Shown: positions 8,540 to 16,566 of the stretch, one piece after another
Position numbering within the stretch: the first letter of the stretch is position 1
Layout of the letters: each line of letters opens with the position of its first letter
Source: a virus
Direction: 5' to 3' (one strand)
Length of the DNA stretch: 43,165 bases
Virus record (IMG/VR): IMGVR_UViG_3300043398_000501
Location: 1-43,165 of that record
Position numbers and translations under genes: made by a program
Notes under the pieces: model-generated
The model's database searches: none
What the model saw: the letters and a program-made list of their open reading frames with translations, nothing else
Told to the model about the DNA's origin: nothing

Positions 8540-9838
8540 GTGAGGGTCACCGAGCTTCAGGCCTTCGATCTCGTCTGCGCGACTTCACCATCGTCGCCTG
8601 GATCTGACGTCCTTCTGGTGGTCATCCACGGCATCGACGGGTCTGGCGTAGGATCGAACGAAGACGGTGAAGACCTGTCCTTTCCAGTCGCGATGGAGGA
8701 GGTCTCGCCTGGGGTCTACTCCACGCTTGTTGTGCTACAGGCCGGCGTCTATTGGACCAGATTCTCGGTGGACGGCGTCGATCTGGACCCGACGGTCATC
8801 AGGGTGGAACCTGACGGGTTCACGACCGAGGACGCCGAAGTTGGAATCCCGTACACCGTGGCATTGACGGCCCCAGATTCTCCATCGTCCGTTCAGTTGA
8901 CGGTGACCGACAGGAATGGGGCTCTGGCCGGTCTGAGCGACTCTGGTGAGGCGGTGTCCTGGCCGGAGGAGATGGCGCAGGTCCCAGGGTACGCCGATGC
9001 ATGGTACTGGGAATCTGTGACGTTCAGCGAGGGTGGTCGGTACGGACTGTCGTTCGCTCCGTCAGACGGCCCCATCAGGAACGACGTTGCGTCGGTGCAC
9101 GAGCCGGCCGGCTCGGTGGGATTTGCCCATTCTCAGGGATGGACGCCAGACGCCGCCCTGGTTCCATCATCGTGGGTGTCCCTGAGCTACATCAGGCGAT
9201 GGACCGGCTGGTCGGCGGCCATGGTCAACGACGAGGACCTCAGGGATCTCAGGCGATTGGCCATCGACACGTGGATCTCGGAGACCAACTGTTGGGTGCC
9301 ATCTTGGATCGGAACATGGTCTGGGATGCGGGCGCAGGGATCCAGGCTGTATCTTCCCATGCCGGTGGTCCTGCCTGTCAACGGAGGGTCTGATCTGGAG
9401 GTGAGGTACGTCTCCAGAGAGGGATCCCAGCAGCTTCAACAGGAGGTCAATCTGGAGTGGTTGGCGTGGAGGGTTAATTCCAGAGACGCCAAGCAACCGT
9501 ATGTCGAGATGGTCGGTGGGGTCTGGGATCGAGACTGCGATGTGAAAGTGTCGGCGACGTGGGGCATGGTCGGACCACGAACTCAGACGCCGGACAGGGT
9601 CAAGCAGGCCATCGTGGGTCTGATCCGATGGCACTCGCTCAGTCTAGGCGTCGACGGCGATGACGCCAGAGATCAGGCCACCATGCATAGGATCAACTAC
9701 GAGGGTACCCGCGATTCCAGACAGGACTATCATGAGTCCGCGATCGGCATGGGAATCACGGGCGACCCGACCATCGACAGAGTGCTCGCCCAATACAGGA
9801 TCGACGTTCCGCCCTGGGCTCACAAGGTGTGTCCGTGA
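8540..9838 (+). CDS. Putative head-tail adaptor with N-terminal Ig-like domains
   Basis: A 432-residue protein starting at GTG three nt after the previous stop. Residues 1-190 form two beta-sandwich-like stretches (EEVSPGVYSTLVVLQAGVYWTRFSVDG and EGGRYGLSFAPSDG). From about 215 on the pattern changes to that of gp6/YqbG-type head-tail connectors: helical DLRRLAIDTWISETNCWV, a beta insert, then VSATWGMVGPRTQTPDRVKQAIVGLIRWHS and IDRVLAQYRI at the end. In that family these segments form the ring below the portal. Here 19 of 27 arginines use AGG or AGA, opposite to the capsid gene. The stop overlaps the next GTG. Confidence 0.55.
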   Translation: MRVTELQAFDLVCATSPSSPGSDVLLVVIHGIDGSGVGSNEDGEDLSFPVAMEEVSPGVYSTLVVLQAGVYWTRFSVDGVDLDPTVIRVEPDGFTTEDAEVGIPYTVALTAPDSPSSVQLTVTDRNGALAGLSDSGEAVSWPEEMAQVPGYADAWYWESVTFSEGGRYGLSFAPSDGPIRNDVASVHEPAGSVGFAHSQGWTPDAALVPSSWVSLSYIRRWTGWSAAMVNDEDLRDLRRLAIDTWISETNCWVPSWIGTWSGMRAQGSRLYLPMPVVLPVNGGSDLEVRYVSREGSQQLQQEVNLEWLAWRVNSRDAKQPYVEMVGGVWDRDCDVKVSATWGMVGPRTQTPDRVKQAIVGLIRWHSLSLGVDGDDARDQATMHRINYEGTRDSRQDYHESAIGMGITGDPTIDRVLAQYRIDVPPWAHKVCP

Positions 9839-10260
9839 GACCGAGGGTCGTCAGGGCTCAAAAGATCACGGTCAGGCCGATCAAACCGTCCGAAGGCGAT
9901 GTCTTCGGTGATGCTTCGGCGATCACCAGAGATGTCAGGGGACCGGCGATCGGCCCGTTGAAGATGCAGGTCTCCTACGTGTCAGGGACCGGCCCCAGGT
10001 CAGGCGCTCCGGGACGTGAACGTGATGTCAGAGCGATCGCCATTTTCAGGACAATGGATGTTCCTGCCGGATCTGATTGGACGCCCAGATTCAACGATCT
10101 GATCGAGTTGGCCGATGGCCAAAAGCTCTTCATCATCGACGTTCAGCCGGCCTACCCGATCAAGGCCTCAAAGAGGAATCCTTCCGGTGGATTCGCCGGA
10201 TACAGGTTGCTCCTCGCCAATCAGGATCCTGTGTTGAGGCCTTCGACGCGAAACGATTGA
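9835..10260 (+). CDS. Putative head closure (head-tail joining) protein
   Basis: A protein of 141 residues. GTG 9835 is preferred because it overlaps the previous stop as GTGA and has AAGGTG at good spacing; GTG 9829 is also in frame. The C-terminal half, with TPRFNDLIELADGQKLFIIDVQPAYPI and a closing GYRLLLANQ, has the small beta-barrel pattern of phage head closure or neck proteins that follow the adaptor gene. Order (adaptor, closure, tail completion) supports the call. No catalytic motif is visible. Confidence 0.45.
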   Translation: MRPRVVRAQKITVRPIKPSEGDVFGDASAITRDVRGPAIGPLKMQVSYVSGTGPRSGAPGRERDVRAIAIFRTMDVPAGSDWTPRFNDLIELADGQKLFIIDVQPAYPIKASKRNPSGGFAGYRLLLANQDPVLRPSTRND

Positions 10261-10327
10261 CGCGCGGCGGTGAACCGCTGGCGGACACTCGCCGTCCCAG
10301 TTATTCTATCAGGGTCGGAGTGTCGAG

Positions 10328-11077
10328 TTGGCCAAGCTGCCGAACATGTTGCCAGAGATGTCCGAGGCGGGTAGTGGAACCGTCAAGGGGACGGACGGTT
10401 CTCTGGCTGATCCGGCGCTGACCCGACAACTCCACTTCAAGATCGGCGGAAGCGGAGACTGGCGGAAGGAGTGGGGCAGGTTCATCGGTCGACTCGGCGG
10501 TCTGTCGAATGCGTGGAGACGATGCACCCACGATGTTCAAGACGCCGCAGCCATGATCATGGCCGCCATGTACCAGGCGTTCATTCGCGAGGGGATCGAC
10601 CCTGAGAATTCCGTCCTCACCCAGATCATCCATGGCGTCCACCCGCCTTTGTCTGGACTGGCCGACTACATCGTGGTCATCAAGGCCGGACGGACCGGAG
10701 GTGTGAGAAATCGGCGCCCCACAGTCATCACGTGGCACAAGGACTGGGCGACCATCGCATTCCTGCATGACCGCGGGTACGCATTCGTGCCCACGGAGCA
10801 GCAGAAGAACCACCTGTTCCATCAGGCATCCGATATCGCCGGAGGGAAGGAGCACTTCCTCAGCGAAGGATTCGGTACCCAGGGCATCTGGCTGGTTCCG
10901 GCCCGTCCTCACGCCCACTTCCTCACGTCTGAGAGGATGGGCAAGGTCCTCGGTCTGGTGGCCGAGGCCGTCATCAGGGGAAAGTTCGACCCCAAATCGA
11001 TCTCCAGCCAGCGTCCGGCCAACGTGCCGTGGACGCCGAAGTTCTTCACTCCGATCGACGATGTGGGGCACCTGTGA
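10328..11077 (+). CDS. Putative tail completion or minor tail protein
   Basis: A 249-residue protein starting at TTG with GGAG seven nt upstream; no better ATG is near. Residues about 60-120 (DAAAMIMAAMYQAFIREGIDPENSVLTQIIHGVHPPLSGLADYIVVIK, not quoted in full length here) combine a helix and strand in the manner of HK97 gp10 or minor tail gpZ proteins, which link neck and tail tube. The C-terminal part contains an HFLTSERMGKVLGLVAEAV helix. It sits between head closure and the tail genes. The specific family remains unproven. Confidence 0.4.
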   Translation: MAKLPNMLPEMSEAGSGTVKGTDGSLADPALTRQLHFKIGGSGDWRKEWGRFIGRLGGLSNAWRRCTHDVQDAAAMIMAAMYQAFIREGIDPENSVLTQIIHGVHPPLSGLADYIVVIKAGRTGGVRNRRPTVITWHKDWATIAFLHDRGYAFVPTEQQKNHLFHQASDIAGGKEHFLSEGFGTQGIWLVPARPHAHFLTSERMGKVLGLVAEAVIRGKFDPKSISSQRPANVPWTPKFFTPIDDVGHL

Positions 11078-12294
11078 CCGTCGAGGTAGTGAATCTCAAA
11101 GCGCTCGACGCGTCGAAGTCTGGAGATCTGGAGGCCAGATTCGGCGTCGTGTCCATCTCCGGTCATCCTCTCGAGAGCGCCGAAGGCACTATGTCGTTCG
11201 AGCTCGTTCACCCATCCAAGATGGTCAGATGGATGGCCGCAGAGATCGTTGGCGATTTTGCTCAGGATTCCGTCAGAGTGCGCCTGACCGACGGCGTGAA
11301 GACGTACTTCTTCGACGAGGAGAACAATCTGGAGGTCACCGAGGTGGACGACCCGTCTCAATGGGACGTCCAGTGGTCTGAAGCTTCGCTCCTCAACAAC
11401 CTCGATCTGTGGACCAGTCCGAACCTGGGATTCTCGGTTCACCTGGTGAGAACCGAATTCGATCGAAATCCTCGAGTCGTCGAGATCAGAGTGTTGATGG
11501 ACCTGCCGACGTGGCACGGTGCCACGGCACACGCGGTCAGAAGCGTCGCTGAGTTCGTGTCCAGCGTTCATCCACTGATGGTTCATTCCGAGGTTCTATC
11601 TGAGGACCAACAGTCATGGAAGATCGGTGAACCGTACACGGAGATCAACCTCAACGTCGTGGAACTGGTCCAGGTGACGCTCGACGGATCTCACAAGAGC
11701 GCCACTCTCGCCGACGGTATCGTCACTCTCGTCGGCCCACCGGGACGCAAGGGCCAAACCATCGAGATCGCGGCGAAGTTCAAACCGAACATCACCGTTC
11801 GACGCACCGAGCACGTCGACGTCCTCCATCAGGTTCCAGCGTGGTGGGTCCAGAACCTGGTCGGAGCGGACCAGGCCATGAACGGGTTCACCACCAAGGT
11901 GTCGATCGGTGGGTACGAGGTGGCCGTACGAAGAGTGGAACTCCGCATGACCATCAACGGCGTGGCCTCCAGGACAGTGGACGCGCTGGCCATGCGCGCG
12001 GCTCTGCAGCAGGCCACGGCCTATGGGGTGCCGGTCACGATGCCGAGTGGCCGTCAGGTGTTCGGATTTGTCGATTCGCTGGTAGATGTCGCTGTCCAGG
12101 GGGGAGGCAATCTCCCCATGACCAGCGGCAAGGTCAACTGCGCGTTCATGGAGTACGTGTCTGCCAGGCAGATCCGGCGGTCTCGTACGGACGACATGCA
12201 ACCTGTTCGGACTACGGTCGATGTCGAGCTTCCAGACGGTGTCCAAGAGACCGTCGACAACGAAGCCGTCGAAGACCGCAGTTGCCACCACTGA
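11074..12294 (+). CDS. Hypothetical tail protein before the sheath gene (possible terminator-associated)
   Basis: A protein of 406 residues whose GTG overlaps the previous stop (GTGA). It is mostly beta-rich (VEVVNLKALDASKSGDLEARFG at the start; VTLDGSHKSATLADGIVTLVG in the middle). Two tryptophan-containing linkers, PTWHGATAHAV and HQVPAWWVQNLVG, separate three apparent domains. The C-terminal part ends in a charged tail. The gene lies directly before the sheath, where contractile phages often encode tail terminator or completion proteins, but it is longer than usual terminators. I do not recognise a family. Confidence 0.5.
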   Translation: MTVEVVNLKALDASKSGDLEARFGVVSISGHPLESAEGTMSFELVHPSKMVRWMAAEIVGDFAQDSVRVRLTDGVKTYFFDEENNLEVTEVDDPSQWDVQWSEASLLNNLDLWTSPNLGFSVHLVRTEFDRNPRVVEIRVLMDLPTWHGATAHAVRSVAEFVSSVHPLMVHSEVLSEDQQSWKIGEPYTEINLNVVELVQVTLDGSHKSATLADGIVTLVGPPGRKGQTIEIAAKFKPNITVRRTEHVDVLHQVPAWWVQNLVGADQAMNGFTTKVSIGGYEVAVRRVELRMTINGVASRTVDALAMRAALQQATAYGVPVTMPSGRQVFGFVDSLVDVAVQGGGNLPMTSGKVNCAFMEYVSARQIRRSRTDDMQPVRTTVDVELPDGVQETVDNEAVEDRSCHH

Positions 12295-12306
12295 GAGGAG
12301 AGCGCA

Positions 12307-15060
12307 ATGTCACTCGTTCTCATTCCCGACGGACCGGGCACCACGGTGGAGCTGCGCGAGGCCGCCCAGGGTCTTCCTCCGGCGCCTCGCGGAACGTCCG
12401 CCCTGGTCGGTCAGTTCGCGTCTGGTCCGGTGACCCGGGCGGCCATCTCCGCCACCCCGGCGCTGTCCAGGCTGATCTCGGGTGATCCTGACGACAACTT
12501 CGAGGCGTCTCTGGCCCTCGATGACGTGTATTCGTTGGACACGCCGACTGTCCTGATCGCACGCGTGACCGATGGGCTGGAAGTCAAGGCCCGCGCTGAC
12601 CTGTGGGATCGCAATCCCAGCAGGTCGTTCAGTCGTGGAAGTCCGGCCCTCAACACCGACAGGGCCCCATTGGCCCAGGCCTTCGCTCAGAACGGTGGTC
12701 GATGGGGCGGGCGCAAGCGGGTCCTGGTTGGAGACCTGAACGCCATCGCGACGGACCTGACCTCCACCACGGTGGATCTGGCGACGGCCGCCGAGATTCC
12801 GGCCACCATGCTGGAAAACGTTCTGGCTGGCGCTCTGCTCTATCTCGAGGGAGATACCTCGAGTCCGTACGAGATCGTGTCGAACACGACGGCAGGGATC
12901 GCGACGATCAAGGGCGAGTTCTCTCAGGCGGCTCAGGATGCCACCGGATCCGGAGCCATCGACGGACGGTTCAGAATCGTTCTTGACCACGACAAGGAAC
13001 TGAGCGTTGTCGTCGCTCAGGACACCGTGGTCGGCAGCAGGTTCTCGCTGACCGCGATGCGGAAGTTCAAGACGGGGTCGGACTTCGAGGTGGTCAGTCG
13101 GTACGATGGACTGGCCCTGTCCCAGTCGGATGATCGACCCTGGATCAGGACGATCTCCGATGGCGAGGAGAACAAGTACCAGCTCGAGATCGAGACCGCG
13201 TACGCCGGCGAGACCGTCGAGACGTTCCTGCCATGCAACTTCTCCGAGGTTCCCACCGCCGTATCCGGTGCGACTCTCACCTACCAGTGGTATCGATGGA
13301 GTCGAGGCGCGGGATCCACTGGCACCGGCCGGATCATCAGCGTGTCGCCGGTCGACGCTGGATCCGTAGAACCGCACGTCTACGTTCTGACCTTCACCGC
13401 TGCCACCACGTTCGACGTGGCCGTGACGTGGCCCGACGGCACCAGCCAGACGCTCACCTCCGGAACCGTCGCCACTCCGTACAGCCCCGGCCATCCGCAG
13501 CTCGCAGGGTTCAACGTGATCGCCGGCGGCGTGGCGTTCATCGCTGGCGACACCTTGAAGCTCCGGATCAACTCGCTCCCGCATGATCTGTATCGTCGCG
13601 AGGCGTACCTGTACCCGGTGTTGTTGTCCGCCGACGGCAACAGCAACCAGCGGCTCAGGATCGTCAGCAACACGTACAACAGCGTGACCGTCAGGTCGGA
13701 CCTGGACCTGGCTGATTACGATTCCGAAGCCGGGGCGTCTCCTGACTTCGTGTGTACGCAGAACCTCTCGGCCGTCACGTCGACGATCGGACACACGGTG
13801 ATCCTGACTCCGGACGGCATGCCGGCTGTCACCCTGACCTTCAGCACCGCCGTCCTCGGAGCCACGCTCATCGCCGCGGCATTGACCGCTCTCGACACGA
13901 ATTCCATCTTCGTGTTCTCGGCTGGAGGTACCGGGAACAACTTCCTGAGGATCAGGCTCAACGGATCGTACGGGACGAGGACCAGTATTCTCACCGGAGC
14001 CGGAACCGGCCACACCGCGCTCGGTATCACGAACGCGACCACTCACCTCGGCTCCGACGGTGTTCCGTTCCGCATCGAAGCTCGGTGGCCCATGTGGGGC
14101 GGCTACGACGGTGCTGCGCCGGCCACGGCTCGATATGTCATCGGACTGGACCTGGACTCGTCCCTGTTCCAGTGTCACATGAACAGGAACCTCGGTCTGG
14201 TCACCGTCGCCACTCCGGGCGTGAACGCTACCGCCGTCAAGGACGCCGCCGGGGCTCTGGTGGCCAAGAACGGATGGCAGTACGTCGCTGAATTCGCGTC
14301 GTCCATCGAGTCGCTCGCCTCTCCGGGAGAAGGGGCGGTCGACGACATGGTGACCAATGAGTCGGAGTCGGACTTCGTGCTGCACCTTTTCCCGTCGAGG
14401 GCCAAGTTCCTCTCCGTGGACAAGACTCGACTCGTGACCCGGTCGCTGTCGGGCATGTGGCTCGGTCTCAGGTCGCGAATGGCCAACGTCGGCATCGATG
14501 GAGAGAAGGGCTACCACATCGCGACCGCGAACAACAATCCCCAGGGGAAGCTCAGCCCCCGAGTCAAGGGGCTGTCCGACGAGCTGGGCAGGTGGACCCC
14601 GCCGATCAAGCTGCTCAACGACAACGGCATCGTTCCGGTCATCTGGTCGGGACCGGACGTGTATCTGTTCGGCAACAGGATGTACTCCGCCGGCCGAACT
14701 CCGGAGGGCAGGCGCTACACCATCACCGAGCGCTCCGTCCACTATCACATCGCGCGCGACATGTTCGTGACCACCAGGCCGTTCATCTTCAAGAGCATCT
14801 CGGCGCGGCGGTTGGGCGACGTTCAGGTGGCGCTGCGGACCAAGATGAAGTCGTACTACAACGACGGCTGGTTCAGCGATCTCGGCGGTACGGCACCGGG
14901 GTTCGAGCAGCAGGTGCTCGTCGAAGTTCCTCTGGCGCTGAACCCTCCCGAGGCGTTGCTCGAGGGTCAGGTCACGGCATCCGTGAAGTATCGTCCAAGG
15001 CCGGCGCTCGAGGATCTCAAGATCATCCTGTCGCCGACTGAGCTCACCGCCAACGGCTGA
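12307..15060 (+). CDS. Contractile tail sheath protein
   Basis: A 917-residue protein with ATG and GAGAGGAGAG upstream. The N-terminus (TSALVGQFASGPVTRA, residues about 36-51, then ALSRLISGDPDD) matches the start of sheath proteins. The C-terminal 250 residues carry the conserved sheath core: IKLLNDNGIVPVIWSG, then VYLFGNRM and RRYTITERSVHYHIARDM, then TTRPFIFKSISARRLGD. This end forms the inner ring and the linking arms between subunits. Between roughly residues 100 and 640 there are additional beta-rich domains that would project outwards. The protein is longer than T4 gp18 (659 residues). It is followed by the tube gene 11 bases later, the standard sheath-tube order, and the pair drives contraction. 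Confidence 0.9.
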   Translation: MSLVLIPDGPGTTVELREAAQGLPPAPRGTSALVGQFASGPVTRAAISATPALSRLISGDPDDNFEASLALDDVYSLDTPTVLIARVTDGLEVKARADLWDRNPSRSFSRGSPALNTDRAPLAQAFAQNGGRWGGRKRVLVGDLNAIATDLTSTTVDLATAAEIPATMLENVLAGALLYLEGDTSSPYEIVSNTTAGIATIKGEFSQAAQDATGSGAIDGRFRIVLDHDKELSVVVAQDTVVGSRFSLTAMRKFKTGSDFEVVSRYDGLALSQSDDRPWIRTISDGEENKYQLEIETAYAGETVETFLPCNFSEVPTAVSGATLTYQWYRWSRGAGSTGTGRIISVSPVDAGSVEPHVYVLTFTAATTFDVAVTWPDGTSQTLTSGTVATPYSPGHPQLAGFNVIAGGVAFIAGDTLKLRINSLPHDLYRREAYLYPVLLSADGNSNQRLRIVSNTYNSVTVRSDLDLADYDSEAGASPDFVCTQNLSAVTSTIGHTVILTPDGMPAVTLTFSTAVLGATLIAAALTALDTNSIFVFSAGGTGNNFLRIRLNGSYGTRTSILTGAGTGHTALGITNATTHLGSDGVPFRIEARWPMWGGYDGAAPATARYVIGLDLDSSLFQCHMNRNLGLVTVATPGVNATAVKDAAGALVAKNGWQYVAEFASSIESLASPGEGAVDDMVTNESESDFVLHLFPSRAKFLSVDKTRLVTRSLSGMWLGLRSRMANVGIDGEKGYHIATANNNPQGKLSPRVKGLSDELGRWTPPIKLLNDNGIVPVIWSGPDVYLFGNRMYSAGRTPEGRRYTITERSVHYHIARDMFVTTRPFIFKSISARRLGDVQVALRTKMKSYYNDGWFSDLGGTAPGFEQQVLVEVPLALNPPEALLEGQVTASVKYRPRPALEDLKIILSPTELTANG

Positions 15061-15071
15061 GGAGTCAACAC

Positions 15072-15512
15072 ATGTCTGCACGCGTAATTCCGGATGGCGC
15101 GGCGATCTCAAACCACTTTGCGGTGAGCTTTTCTCCTCATGTCGTCGAGGCCAACGCGACGTCGGTGGATGGGCTCGGCGACGAGGTGGAGGTGGTCGAC
15201 GGTCCGGACGGCCGAGGATATTCCACCGGCAAGGCCATGCGGAAGGACCTGACCGTCGCGATCCCGATCCATGACCCGGCCAACGCTCTCTTCCACGCAT
15301 GGAAGGAGAAGTGCGAGAATGGTGCGGCCGGTCATCAAGCCACCGGCACCGTGACGATCATGACCTCCGGGGACGTTCCTGTGGAGATCTTCGAGCTGTC
15401 GAACTGCATCTGCAAGCAGTTCGAGGCAACGGGGATGAAGCTCGACGGAGCCGAGGTCGCCGTGAACACCTTCACCATCTCGTACTCGAGGGCCAAGCGC
15501 ATCGGCCCGTGA
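15072..15512 (+). CDS. Tail tube protein (T4 gp19-like)
   Basis: A 146-residue protein just after the sheath, with ATG and AGGAG upstream. Length and pattern fit the gp19-like tube fold: an N-terminal strand (FAVSFSPHVVEA), a central DLTVAIPIHDPANALFHAW segment, GTVTIMTSGDVPVEIFELSNC strands and a last VNTFTISYSRAKRI strand. It would form the rigid inner tube made of stacked hexamers inside the sheath. Two cysteines lie close together (NCICKQ), which is unusual for a small tube protein but of unknown meaning. Confidence 0.75.
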   Translation: MSARVIPDGAAISNHFAVSFSPHVVEANATSVDGLGDEVEVVDGPDGRGYSTGKAMRKDLTVAIPIHDPANALFHAWKEKCENGAAGHQATGTVTIMTSGDVPVEIFELSNCICKQFEATGMKLDGAEVAVNTFTISYSRAKRIGP

Positions 15513-15548
15513 TGATGCGCAGTTGAATCCGTGTCTCAGGAGGGTATC

Positions 15549-16343
15549 GTGGAACATCTCGCCAGGGCGAAATTCGAAGACATGTTCAGGGAGGGCAGGC
15601 TTCCTTCCGGCAACGAATTCGAACTCATGCCTGACACCGTCGGCATCGGGTTGAAGGTCTCCGAGGTCGACGAGAAGGTGCCCTGGAAGAGGAAGGCTCG
15701 ACAAGCGTGCATCACCACCAAATCGGTGGCTGGCCACGAGTTTCTCGGCATGAAGGTCAAGGACCAGGTCGACTTCATGGGATCGATGCTCGATTCCGAT
15801 GTCCAATTCCTGTCCATGGCCTGGACCGCTCAGAACAGTGGCACGTCGGTGCGTCTGAAGGAGGGCGGGGTCAACTGTCCGGTGTGCGGTCATCCCCACA
15901 CGGAGATCCCGTTCGGTGGCATCGAGGTGCTGCACAGGGCTGCACCGATCGGTGGGCCAGACGCAGTGTTCCCGTTCGAGCCAGCGGACAGGTCGATCCT
16001 TCCGCCGACCATCCAGTCGGCGGAGCTCTACATCGTCGATCCGACGTGGATGGCGGCGAGGATCCACGTTCCAGACAATTCCTGGACCAATCACGAGGTC
16101 GTCAGGACCAACCGCGTCGTCTCGTGCCTCAGGGTTCGCGCCCGGAAGCCGGACGGATCCATCGCTGACGGTCCTCCACGGATGCTCTCTCGACAAGGCG
16201 AAGCCATGCAGATGCGCATGAAGCTCATCGAGGAGATCAGCGAGGCGATGGACAGGGTTGTGCCGCATCTGAACAGGAGCTTCGACTTCCCGTGTCCGCA
16301 GTGCGGTACGGAGGCGTCGATCCCTTTCGACCAGGGTCTCTGA
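15549..16343 (+). CDS. Tail assembly chaperone, short form (gpG-like), with two zinc-binding cysteine pairs
   Basis: A protein of 264 residues between the tube and the tape measure genes, where tailed phages encode the tape measure chaperone. The start is fixed by AGGAGGG at 15538-15544, four bases before GTG 15549; an upstream GTG at 15531 has none. Two cysteine pairs, CPVC (with GHPH nearby, about residues 115-121) and CPQC (about 253-256), look like a zinc ribbon split by a long insert. Similar cysteine pairs occur in T4 gp26-related baseplate/chaperone families. The gene ends at 16343, while a -1 frame opens across its end; the slippery heptamer and stem-loop needed for frameshifting are present, giving a longer form of about 334 residues. 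Confidence 0.7.
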   Translation: MEHLARAKFEDMFREGRLPSGNEFELMPDTVGIGLKVSEVDEKVPWKRKARQACITTKSVAGHEFLGMKVKDQVDFMGSMLDSDVQFLSMAWTAQNSGTSVRLKEGGVNCPVCGHPHTEIPFGGIEVLHRAAPIGGPDAVFPFEPADRSILPPTIQSAELYIVDPTWMAARIHVPDNSWTNHEVVRTNRVVSCLRVRARKPDGSIADGPPRMLSRQGEAMQMRMKLIEEISEAMDRVVPHLNRSFDFPCPQCGTEASIPFDQGL

Positions 16344-16360
16344 GGCCGATCACCGAGACC
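16322..16360 (+). promoter_or_regulatory. Programmed -1 frameshift site: slippery heptamer plus stem-loop
   Basis: CCCTTTC at 16322-16328 is read as C CCT TTC in the chaperone frame, the X XXY YYZ form that allows both tRNAs to re-pair after slipping back one base. After a 6-base spacer (16329-16334), GGTCTC (16335-16340) pairs perfectly with GAGACC (16355-16360), giving a 6-bp stem with a 14-base loop that contains the zero-frame stop. The -1 frame then stays open to 16552. Confidence 0.75.
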
Positions 16361-16552
16361 GATTTCTTTGGGATAGAGCTTCAGGACTACGCCGATCTGG
16401 CGTACACGTTCATGCGAGGCATCCCAGGGAGAGGAGGATCGTCGGGGGGATTCCAGATGATGGACCCCGAGACCTTGAAAAATCAGCGCTGGACATACGT
16501 CAAATACTGGTTGAAGAGGCTGTCCAAGGACTGGGACAAGATCGTCGGTTGA
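16328..16552 (+). CDS. Minus-one frame extension of the tail assembly chaperone (gpT-like part)
   Basis: This is the C-terminal part of the long chaperone form, reached by frameshifting, not a separate gene. It adds 74 residues after the slip (beginning RPGSLRPITETDFFG), including DYADLAYTFMRGI and a basic aromatic end (WTYVKYWLKRLSKDWDKIVG). No good ribosome binding site supports independent initiation at the in-frame ATG 16292. In phage lambda the corresponding gpG/gpGT pair keeps the tape measure soluble and the T part recruits tube protein; the same role is inferred here from position and size. The tape measure starts 14 bases downstream. Confidence 0.7.
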   Translation, partial: RPGSLRPITETDFFGIELQDYADLAYTFMRGIPGRGGSSGGFQMMDPETLKNQRWTYVKYWLKRLSKDWDKIVG

Positions 16553-16566
16553 TGCTGGAGTGACGA

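Noticed and set aside
12310-15300. A 996-residue open frame on the minus strand opposite the sheath gene
   Set aside because: It mirrors the codon pattern of the sheath gene in GC-rich DNA, is rich in Arg, Pro and Gly with no recognisable domain, and the sheath protein on the other strand has clear family motifs.
16292-16552. A separate 86-residue gene after the chaperone
   Set aside because: Its first part overlaps the chaperone frame, it has no convincing ribosome binding site, and the slippery site and stem-loop explain it as a frameshift extension.
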